Shown here one piece after another: positions 1-4,899 of a stretch of DNA of 6,086 bases. Source of the DNA: an uncultured Clostridia bacterium (GTDB taxonomy: Bacteria; Bacillota; Clostridia; Oscillospirales; Acutalibacteraceae); the NCBI GenBank assembly GCA_905236975.1, contig CAJOQU010000158.1, positions 1 to 6,086 of the forward strand. Direction: 5' to 3'. The notes beneath the pieces were generated by a model that worked only from the letters and a program-made list of their open reading frames with translations, did not search any database and was not told the DNA's origin. The number at the start of each line of letters is the position of its first letter. The stretch's first letter is position 1. Both the position numbers and the translations under genes were made by a program.

Positions 1-147
1 ATTTGCCTGCCCGCCGCCTCTGATGCACGTCTTTCCGACAGCGTGGGAGAGGCCGGTACCGCCATCGCCGAAAATCCCCGGCGCTACGAAATGCGCTTTA
101 AAACGGTCGAGCTTTACGAAGATTTTAAAAAAATTTTTTCCAATTAA
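1..147 (+). CDS. C-terminal end of an unrecognised protein (partial)
   Basis: An open frame runs from the first base of the window to a TAA at 145-147 and gives the last 48 residues of a protein. The tail ends in a charged, aromatic, probably helical stretch (RRYEMRFKTVELYEDFKKIF). Codon choice is GC-rich, like the clear genes downstream, and the frame ends shortly before the rpmE promoter, so it is probably a real gene end. I do not recognise a family. No cysteine cluster, membrane segment or catalytic motif is visible in this fragment. No GC-rich intrinsic terminator follows it; only A and T runs lie at 124-139. The function cannot be stated from this piece. Confidence 0.6.
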   Translation: MCLPAASDARLSDSVGEAGTAIAENPRRYEMRFKTVELYEDFKKIFSN

Positions 148-156
148 AAGAAATGC

Positions 157-185
157 TTGCAATTTTGCAAAAGTTGTGGTATGAT
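157..185 (+). promoter_or_regulatory. Sigma-A promoter of rpmE
   Basis: A -35 box TTGCAA (157-162) and a -10 box TATGAT (180-185) are separated by exactly 17 bp. The -10 is preceded by TGG (177-179), giving an extended -10 motif. Each box differs from the SigA consensus at one position. Transcription would start near 192, leaving a 5' leader of about 26 nt before the rpmE ATG. The -35 lies in a short dyad, TTGCAA-TT-TTGCAA (157-170), which could be an operator, but that is speculative. This is the best promoter I can see in the window. Confidence 0.8.
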
Positions 186-217
186 TCATATGTTATGAGT
201 TGAAAGGGGTGACAAAC

Positions 218-421
218 ATGAAGGAAGGTATTCATCCGCAGTACGAAAAGGTGACCGTAAAATGCGCTTGCGGTGCGGAATTCGAGACACGCTCTACAAA
301 AAAGGATATCCGTTTGGATATTTGTTCTAAATGTCATCCGTTTTTTACCGGTAAACAAAAATTGGTTGACACCGGCGGACGTGTTGATCGCTTTAAAAAG
401 CGTTTCGGTATTGAAAACTAA
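218..421 (+). CDS. rpmE: 50S ribosomal protein L31, zinc-binding (C+) type
   Basis: The 67-residue product has the usual length for bacterial L31, a large-subunit protein at the central protuberance that helps bridge the subunits. It opens with the family signature MKEGIHPQYEKV. It has the two cysteine pairs of the zinc-binding form, C16-x-C18 and C36-x-x-C39, followed by the conserved HPFFTGKQK and the end GGRVDRFKKRFG. It is therefore the C+ type and not the zinc-independent paralogue (C-, RpmE2/YtiA). The start is the ATG at 218, placed 6 nt after AAAGGGG (203-209). An in-frame TTG at 200 would add six residues ahead of the family start and is unlikely. The gene has its own promoter upstream and a hairpin terminator 12 nt after the stop, so it looks mainly monocistronic. 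Confidence 0.97.
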   Translation: MKEGIHPQYEKVTVKCACGAEFETRSTKKDIRLDICSKCHPFFTGKQKLVDTGGRVDRFKKRFGIEN

Positions 422-432
422 GACCTTTTACT

Positions 433-469
433 CCGCGGCTGTCGTTGGGCAGTCGCGGTTTTTCTTTTT
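433..469 (+). terminator. Rho-independent terminator of rpmE
   Basis: A 9-bp stem, CCGCGGCTG (433-441) with CAGTCGCGG (450-458), has one G-U pair and an 8-nt loop. It is followed directly by TTTTTCTTTTT (459-469). It begins 12 nt after the rpmE stop codon, which is the normal position. The next gene's ribosome binding site begins where the T-tract ends. Confidence 0.88.
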
Positions 470-481
470 GGGGGTGGCTTG

Positions 482-1111
482 ATGCAGGAATATATCACCG
501 TATTGCGGGAAGCCCGGGCGGAATATACCGAAAAGCATTCCCGTTTTTTGGCGGCGCTTACCCCTTGCGAAAGCGAGGAACAGGCGGCGGCTTTACTGCG
601 GGACGTCCGTTCCCGGTATTGGGACGCCAAACACCATTGCTATGCTTATTCGCTGGCGGACGGAACGCGTCGCTTTTCAGATGACGGCGAACCGCACGGT
701 ACGGCGGGCAAGCCGATTTTAGAGGTGCTGGAAGGCAGTGGCCTTACCAATGTTTTGTTGGTGGTCACACGGTATTTCGGCGGTGTTTTGCTTGGCACGG
801 GCGGTCTTGTGCGTGCCTACTCCAAGGCGGCAAAAGACGCGGTGAACGCGGCCGAACGCGCGAAGATGACCCCTTGTACCGTCTTGCGCACCCGTTGTCC
901 TTATGCCGACCATGACCGCCTGATCAAGCTGATCGAGGCGGCAGGCGGCGTGCCGGAAAATACCGAATTTGCCGATGAGGTCACGCTGATTTATCATTTA
1001 CAAAGTGGGGCGGTTCCGGACTTTCTTGATCGCCTGTGTGAAGGTTTTGCCGCTAAAATTACCGCTGAGCCCGTGGCGGAGACTCTGTGTCCGGTAAAAA
1101 TTTTTGATTAA
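482..1111 (+). CDS. yigZ: YigZ/IMPACT family protein (UPF0029 + DUF1949)
   Basis: The 209-residue product matches the usual length of the YigZ/YvyE family. The N-terminal IMPACT (UPF0029) domain covers roughly residues 15-125. It carries the family blocks DAKHHCYAY (48-56), DDGEPHGTAGKPIL (67-80) and VTRYFGGVLLGTGGLVRAYSKA (95-116). Residues from about 130 to 205 fit the ferredoxin-like DUF1949 domain. The biochemical role in bacteria is not settled. Eukaryotic IMPACT proteins regulate GCN2, and a nucleic-acid or translation-related role has been suggested for the bacterial ones. The start is the ATG at 482 after GGGGGTGG (470-477); an adjacent in-frame TTG at 479 is less likely. Only 12 nt separate the rpmE terminator from this ATG, so its promoter must lie upstream in rpmE or it depends on readthrough. 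Confidence 0.93.
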   Translation: MQEYITVLREARAEYTEKHSRFLAALTPCESEEQAAALLRDVRSRYWDAKHHCYAYSLADGTRRFSDDGEPHGTAGKPILEVLEGSGLTNVLLVVTRYFGGVLLGTGGLVRAYSKAAKDAVNAAERAKMTPCTVLRTRCPYADHDRLIKLIEAAGGVPENTEFADEVTLIYHLQSGAVPDFLDRLCEGFAAKITAEPVAETLCPVKIFD

Positions 1112-1132
1112 AAAAGGGTTTTTTGTTTTTTT
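1110..1132 (+). terminator. Possible weak terminator after yigZ
   Basis: Starting in the yigZ stop codon, AAAAAA (1110-1115) can pair with TTTTTT (1119-1124) across a GGG loop, followed by G and seven T's (1126-1132). The T-tract suits an intrinsic terminator, but the stem has only A-U pairs, so efficiency would be low. It may be merely AT-rich spacer. Confidence 0.3.
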
Positions 1133-1175
1133 GTCTAATAAAGTAAATAGAGGGCGTATGTGAAGGGGAATCGGT

Positions 1176-1235
1176 ATGATCTCCAAAAATCAAACCCCGG
1201 TATCATGCCCATTGTCGATTATGGAGGAATCATGA
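1176..1235 (+). CDS. Possible 19-residue leader peptide coupled to the sanA-like gene
   Basis: The short frame ATG 1176 to TGA 1233-1235 encodes MISKNQTPVSCPLSIMEES. It has a plausible ribosome binding site, AAGGGG (1163-1168), 7 nt before the ATG. Its stop overlaps the next gene's start as ATGA (1232-1235), and its last codons contain that gene's GGAGG (1223-1227). This is the arrangement seen in translational coupling. The peptide resembles nothing I know and has no run of one amino acid of the attenuator kind. A chance ORF of this length is quite possible, so confidence is low. Confidence 0.3.
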   Translation: MISKNQTPVSCPLSIMEES

Positions 1236-1924
1236 TCAAAAGGATCAAACGTATCATCGCGATCCCCGCCGCACTGTTGTTGACGGGAACGGCGCTCCTG
1301 TTGCTGCCGAACGCTTATATGGTGCGGACCACACAATCAAACATTATCCCCGCCGAAGAAGCGGCCGATCATGCGGAATGGGATTGCGCAATCGTTTTGG
1401 GCGCAGGTGTGCGAAACGGCAAACCGACGCCCATGCTGCGCGACAGATTGCTGACCGCTATCGCCCTGTACCAAAACGGAGCGGTCGGTAAATTGCTGAT
1501 GAGCGGCGATCACGGCACAGAGGACTATAACGAAGTAGGCATCATGAAAGCCTTTGCCATGGAACACGGCGTGCCCGACAGCGATATTTTTATGGATCAC
1601 GCGGGCTTTTCAACCTATGAGACCATGTATCGCGCTAACGAAATTTTTGAAGCACGGCGGGTGATCGTGGTTACGCAGACCTACCATCTTTACCGCGCAC
1701 TGTATGACGCTGAGCGCCTGGGGCTTGAGGCGGTGGGGGTCTCGGCGGATTTAGAGGCCTATCGCGGCCAGACCGCGCGTGATCTGCGGGAAATTTTAGC
1801 GCGCGACAAGGATTTTTTGTGGTGTCTTTTTCGACCGGAGCCTACTTATCTTGGCGATAAAATTCCGGTCAACGGCGACGGCAGTTTGACCAATGACGAA
1901 AATGTTCATGAAATTTTAGAATAA
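1232..1924 (+). CDS. SanA/YdcF-type DUF218 membrane-anchored protein
   Basis: The 230-residue product has a short basic N-terminus (MIKRIKR) and one hydrophobic segment at about residues 8-29, so it is probably anchored in the membrane with the rest outside. The DUF218 domain follows: IVLGAGVRNGKPTPMLRDRL (54-73), a glycine-rich LMSGDHG (89-95), E101 within YNEVGIM, GVP...D.AGFSTYE (113-130), and VVTQTYHLYRALYDAERLG (146-164). This order matches SanA, whose loss in E. coli makes cells sensitive to vancomycin at high temperature, and the wider ElyC/YdcF group linked to envelope homeostasis. The exact biochemical activity is not established. The start at 1232 is set by GGAGG (1223-1227), 4 nt upstream. 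An in-frame GTG at 1160 would add 24 residues before the basic/hydrophobic anchor and is less likely. The gene ends 44 bp before dgt and may be co-transcribed with it. Confidence 0.9.
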   Translation: MIKRIKRIIAIPAALLLTGTALLLLPNAYMVRTTQSNIIPAEEAADHAEWDCAIVLGAGVRNGKPTPMLRDRLLTAIALYQNGAVGKLLMSGDHGTEDYNEVGIMKAFAMEHGVPDSDIFMDHAGFSTYETMYRANEIFEARRVIVVTQTYHLYRALYDAERLGLEAVGVSADLEAYRGQTARDLREILARDKDFLWCLFRPEPTYLGDKIPVNGDGSLTNDENVHEILE

Positions 1925-1968
1925 AATAAGATCTGGTCGTTTCAATATGGGAAAGGGATGAAAAAATC

Positions 1969-2967
1969 ATGGAATGCACAAGGCTTGTGACCGAACAGAA
2001 CGAAGCCCGGTTTTTGTCGTCGCGTGCGGCGCTGGCCGTAAATTCACGCGGCCGAAAATCGCCGGAACCGCCGTGTGAGCTTCGCACCTGCTATCAGCGT
2101 GACCGTGACCGTGTGATCCATTCCAAAGCGTTTCGCCGCTTAAAGCACAAAACACAGGTCTTTTTATCCCCGGAGTCCGACCACTACCGTACTCGCTTGA
2201 CCCACACGTTGGAGGTTGCACAGATCGCCCGCACCATTGCACGGGCGCTCCGCTTGAATGAAGACCTGACCGAGGCCATTGCCTTAGCGCACGATTTGGG
2301 GCATACTCCTTTTGGCCACGCCGGGGAGCGGGCATTGGCGGCGATTTCCGCCACCGGGTTTACCCATTATGAGCAAAGCGTCCGCGTTTGCGAGGTGTTG
2401 GAAAAGGACGGTAAGGGGCTGAACCTCACCTATGAGGTGTTGGACGGCGTTTTGCACCACACCTGCGGCGAGCAGGCGCAAACGCTGGAGGGACGCATTG
2501 TCCGTTTGGCTGACCGCGTGGCCTATATCAACCACGATATTGACGACGCTATTCGTGCCGGCGTTATCTCGGCAAGCGATATTCCGCGAGATATTACGGC
2601 GGCACTGGGCGATTCCAAAAGCCGCCGCATCCATACACTGGTGACTTCAATCGTGCAAAACAGCGGTGAAACCATTGAAATGGATGCTGAAACAGCGGCC
2701 TATTGCGAAGATCTGCACCGCTTTTTGTTTGAAAGCGTTTACACCAACCCTACCGCCAAGTTTGAAGAGACCAAAGTGGCGGGCATTATTGAGGGGCTGT
2801 ATCATTATTTCATGGCACACCCCGAGGCGCTGACGGCCGAGTCGTTGCAGATCGCCGAGCGCGAGGGGAAGGAACGTGCGGTGCTGGATCATATTGCCGG
2901 TATGACCGATCACTACGCCATTACCACCTATTCCAATATATTTATTCCGAAGGCCTGGTCGATCTAA
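1969..2967 (+). CDS. dgt: Deoxyguanosinetriphosphate triphosphohydrolase-like HD protein
   Basis: The 332-residue product is an HD-domain hydrolase of the dGTPase family, which cleaves dNTPs (classically dGTP) to the deoxynucleoside and triphosphate and so tunes dNTP pools. The family block RTCYQRDRDRVIHSKAFRRLKHKTQVF lies at 39-65. The metal ligands fit H79 (LTHTLEV), H108-D109 (LAHDLGHTPFGH, 106-117) and D182 (ADRVAYINHDIDDA, 181-194). H112 and H117 lie in the extended HD motif. The length agrees with the shorter dGTPase-like proteins of Gram-positives, not with the ~500-residue E. coli Dgt, so preference for dGTP is not assured. The ATG at 1969 sits 11 nt after GGGAAAGGG (1949-1957), a rather long gap. 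An out-of-frame ATG at 1958 opens only a 10-codon ORF. Next come dnaG and rpoD, the usual clostridial neighbourhood. Confidence 0.94.
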   Translation: MECTRLVTEQNEARFLSSRAALAVNSRGRKSPEPPCELRTCYQRDRDRVIHSKAFRRLKHKTQVFLSPESDHYRTRLTHTLEVAQIARTIARALRLNEDLTEAIALAHDLGHTPFGHAGERALAAISATGFTHYEQSVRVCEVLEKDGKGLNLTYEVLDGVLHHTCGEQAQTLEGRIVRLADRVAYINHDIDDAIRAGVISASDIPRDITAALGDSKSRRIHTLVTSIVQNSGETIEMDAETAAYCEDLHRFLFESVYTNPTAKFEETKVAGIIEGLYHYFMAHPEALTAESLQIAEREGKERAVLDHIAGMTDHYAITTYSNIFIPKAWSI

Positions 2968-3000
2968 TGCTGAAAGTGCCGCCAAACGTGCGGCGCACCT

Positions 3001-3012
3001 TGTAAACTGTTT
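3001..3012. repeat. 12-bp direct repeat, left copy
   Basis: TGTAAACTGTTT occurs here and again, identically, at 3094-3105. The two copies exactly bracket the 81-bp segment with inverted ends at 3013-3093. The match stops at 12 bp: the base before differs (T and A), and so does the base after (T and G). It is read as one half of a target-site duplication. Confidence 0.85.
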
Positions 3013-3039
3013 TAGGCGAATATTTATAATTTACAAATA

Positions 3040-3074
3040 ATTCCTAATTGCTCATTCCTAATTCCTCATTGCGA
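3040..3074. repeat. Heptamer tandem array inside the insertion
   Basis: Five contiguous 7-bp units follow the pattern ATTSCKM: ATTCCTA (3040-3046), ATTGCTC (3047-3053), ATTCCTA (3054-3060), ATTCCTC (3061-3067) and ATTGCGA (3068-3074). All share ATT and the C at position 5. Two units are identical, and the last runs into the palindrome. The array is short and degenerate, but the 7-bp phase is unbroken. Confidence 0.75.
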
Positions 3075-3090
3075 TTGCATTTGCAATCGC
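3071..3090. repeat. Perfect palindrome, 9-bp arms with 2-nt centre
   Basis: GCGATTGCA (3071-3079) and TGCAATCGC (3082-3090) are perfect inverted copies around TT. As RNA or single-stranded DNA this forms a stable hairpin, with an inner pair opening to make a 4-nt loop. No T-tract follows, so it is not an ordinary terminator. It lies at the right end of the 81-bp element and overlaps its terminal inverted repeat by 4 bp. Confidence 0.85.
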
Positions 3091-3093
3091 CTA

Positions 3094-3105
3094 TGTAAAC
3101 TGTTT
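3094..3105. repeat. 12-bp direct repeat, right copy
   Basis: This second perfect copy of TGTAAACTGTTT starts immediately after the TCGCCTA terminus of the 81-bp segment. It lies 2 bp upstream of the dnaG ribosome binding site. In the inferred pre-insertion sequence this copy alone would join the dgt tail to the dnaG leader. Confidence 0.85.
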
Positions 3106-3107
3106 GG

Positions 3108-3115
3108 AAAGGAGG
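3108..3115 (+). promoter_or_regulatory. Strong ribosome binding site that sets the dnaG TTG start
   Basis: AAAGGAGG lies 8 nt before the TTG at 3124. It closely matches the anti-Shine-Dalgarno sequence and is well spaced. It supports TTG as the real start, because the protein from this codon begins exactly like other primases and no ATG fits. Confidence 0.85.
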
Positions 3116-3123
3116 ATCCGCTC

Positions 3124-4896
3124 TTGCGTATCCCGGAAGACATTATTCAGGAAATCAAATACCGCAACGATATCGAGAGCGTGATCGCGCCTTACGTCAA
3201 TCTGAAACGCCGCGGCAAAAATCTGGTGGGGCTGTGCCCCTTTCACAGTGAAAAAACGCCTTCGTTCACGGTCTACCCCGAAAACGGCTCCTTTTACTGC
3301 TTCGGCTGCGGAGCGGGGGGCGATGTGTTTACCTTCACCGGATTGATGGAAAATCTTGACTATGTGGAATCGGTCAAATTGCTTGCCGAACGGTCGGGCG
3401 TTGCCCTGCCGCAGGACGGGGTGGACGATTCCATGCAGCGCCTGCGCAACCGCATTTATGATATCAACCGTGATACTGCGCGCTTTTTCCATCAGTATTT
3501 GATGAGCGAAAATGGCCGTCCGGCGCTGGATTATCTGCGCGGCAGGGGACTGAGCCTTGCCACGATCCGGCATTTCGGGCTTGGCGCCGCGCCCGATTCG
3601 TGGGACGCCCTGCTTGTTCATTTAAAGCAGAAGGGTTACACCGAATCCGAGCTGATCGCGGCCAATGTGGTGGGCAAAAGCCAGCGGGGCAGCTTGTATG
3701 ACCGCTTTCGCAAACGGGTGATGTTTCCCATCATCAATATTCGGGGCAATATCATTGCCTTCAGCGGCCGCGCCATGCCGGGGGAGGATAAGCAGGGCGG
3801 CAAATATGTGAATACCGCCGATACACCGGTCTACAAAAAAAGCGCCAATCTGTTTGGCATGAACTTTGCTAAAAACTATTGCGCCGAACAGATTATATTG
3901 GTAGAGGGGAATATGGACGTCATCTCCCTGCATCAAGCGGGGTTCCAAAATGCCGTAGCGCCGCTTGGCACGGCCTTTACGACAGAACAGGCCAATCTGC
4001 TGGCGCGTTACACCAAAGAGATCGTCCTGATGATGGATGCCGACGCCGCCGGGCAAAAGGCCATTCGCCGTGCGGCCGAGTTACTTGCAAACACCGGTCT
4101 TTCCACCCGGGTGGTTGTGATCCCTGATGGCAAGGATCCGGATGAATATATCAAAAAGAACGGCCCCGAGCGTTTTGCGGCGCTTTTGCAAGGCGCTGTC
4201 AGCGATATGGAATACAAATTGCTGACGGCGGCAAACGGCTTGTCGCTTGAAACTGAAGAAGGCAAGCTGAAATACTTAAACGCGGCGGCCGAAATCGTGG
4301 CGGGGGCGGATGATGTGGTCGCACGGGATCTTTACATCAGCCGACTTTCCGACCAATACGGGGTGTCCCGCACGGCGTTGACCGCCAAGGTAGAAGAACT
4401 GCGCAAACGCAGCATCAAAACCCGGCGACGAAAAGAGATAGCCGATGTACTTCGCCCCAAGTCCGCCCGTGAGGACGTCAATCCCGAACGCAGACGGTCG
4501 CCAAAGGCAGCCGCGGCCGAGGAAACACTGTTGGCGGTGCTGTTGAAAAATCCTGATTTTTATCTTGACGCCAAAGAACAGCTTCCGCCGGAGAAAATGG
4601 TCACTGCCCTCAATCGGCGTATCTATGAGATTTTGCTTACGGCACTGGACGAAGGAAAACAACTGGATATCTCGCTCTTTGCCGAGCAGCTGCTGCCGGC
4701 TGAAATTGGGTACTTAGTCTCTCTTCAAAACAGCGAAAAAGCGCGCCAAAACCCGAAATCGGTATTAAAAGATTGTATCAGGGTAATATTAGAAGAGGAT
4801 ATGATGCTCCAAATGGCTGACAGCGCCGATAAATCGCCCGAGGATTGGGCACAGGAACTTCAAAAAATGATTAACCAAAAAACGAAGGGAAAGTAA
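3124..4896 (+). CDS. dnaG: DNA primase
   Basis: The 590-residue product has the normal length and full domain order of bacterial DnaG, which makes the RNA primers for leading- and lagging-strand synthesis at the replication fork. The zinc-binding domain has the CHC2 ligands C38, H41, C59 and C62 (LCPFHSEKTPSF; FYCFGCGAGGDVF). The RNA-polymerase core contains YDRFRKRVMFPI (192-203) and AFSGR (212-216). The TOPRIM centre follows: LVEGNMDVI (259-267) with catalytic E261, and MMDADAAG (303-310) with D305 and D307, then DGKDPDEYI (335-343). A basic linker (about 426-465) leads to the C-terminal helicase-interaction domain (about 465-590). The start is TTG with a strong ribosome binding site. The stop is 3 nt before rpoD, so the two are clearly co-transcribed and probably translationally linked. 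Confidence 0.98.
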   Translation: MRIPEDIIQEIKYRNDIESVIAPYVNLKRRGKNLVGLCPFHSEKTPSFTVYPENGSFYCFGCGAGGDVFTFTGLMENLDYVESVKLLAERSGVALPQDGVDDSMQRLRNRIYDINRDTARFFHQYLMSENGRPALDYLRGRGLSLATIRHFGLGAAPDSWDALLVHLKQKGYTESELIAANVVGKSQRGSLYDRFRKRVMFPIINIRGNIIAFSGRAMPGEDKQGGKYVNTADTPVYKKSANLFGMNFAKNYCAEQIILVEGNMDVISLHQAGFQNAVAPLGTAFTTEQANLLARYTKEIVLMMDADAAGQKAIRRAAELLANTGLSTRVVVIPDGKDPDEYIKKNGPERFAALLQGAVSDMEYKLLTAANGLSLETEEGKLKYLNAAAEIVAGADDVVARDLYISRLSDQYGVSRTALTAKVEELRKRSIKTRRRKEIADVLRPKSAREDVNPERRRSPKAAAAEETLLAVLLKNPDFYLDAKEQLPPEKMVTALNRRIYEILLTALDEGKQLDISLFAEQLLPAEIGYLVSLQNSEKARQNPKSVLKDCIRVILEEDMMLQMADSADKSPEDWAQELQKMINQKTKGK

Positions 4897-4899
4897 AGC

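Larger units (their letters stand above)
3013..3093. mobile_element. 81-bp MITE-like insertion between dgt and dnaG
   Basis: The segment begins TAGGCGA (3013-3019) and ends TCGCCTA (3087-3093), perfect 7-bp inverted termini. It is flanked on both sides, with no gap, by the 12-bp direct repeat TGTAAACTGTTT. I count 26 G/C in 81 bp (about 32%), well below the neighbouring genes. It encodes nothing. Inside are a heptamer array (3040-3074) and a strong palindrome (3071-3090). Inverted ends plus immediate direct repeats are the usual marks of a non-autonomous transposed element. IS4-family elements such as IS231 and their small derivatives are known to make duplications of about 10-12 bp, but assignment to that family is a guess. 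Removing the segment and one repeat copy leaves a 63-bp dgt-dnaG spacer with the dnaG ribosome binding site intact. Confidence 0.6.

Noticed and set aside
366..397. TTGACA (366-371) followed by TTTAAA (392-397) inside rpmE, as a possible yigZ promoter
   Set aside because: The spacer is 20 bp and no good -10 occurs at 16-18 bp. The bases encode conserved L31 residues, so the TTGACA is probably coincidental.
1958..1990. Ten-codon ORF (ATG 1958 to TGA 1988-1990) overlapping the dgt start
   Set aside because: GGG directly touches its ATG, leaving no spacing for a ribosome binding site, and the same purine-rich run is better used for the dgt ATG at 1969.
1967..2335. Long minus-strand open frames opposite dgt, dnaG and rpoD
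   Set aside because: They lie wholly or largely opposite strongly supported genes, have no recognisable product, and are typical shadows of GC-rich coding sequence.
2974..3001. GC-rich dyad GTGCCGC...GCGGCGCAC just after dgt, as a terminator
   Set aside because: The stem needs a 2-nt bulge and no T-tract follows (CCTTGTAAAC). It is also in the middle of an apparent dgt-dnaG operon.
3030..3097. Promoter inside the 81-bp insertion (TTTACA at 3030, or TTGCGA at 3069 with TATGTA at 3092)
   Set aside because: TTTACA has no -10 at 16-18 bp, and TATGTA matches only half the -10 consensus. An outward promoter is possible but not supported.
3001..3105. CRISPR-like reading of the repeated 12-mer and palindrome
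   Set aside because: There are only two copies of the 12-mer, with no regular spacer series. The inverted ends and exact adjacency fit an insertion with target duplication better.
4773..4805. Internal promoter for rpoD near the dnaG 3' end (TAATAT at 4784, TATGAT at 4800)
   Set aside because: Neither has a recognisable -35 at proper distance, and both lie in normal dnaG coding sequence. Internal rpoD promoters exist elsewhere, but the sequence here does not show one.
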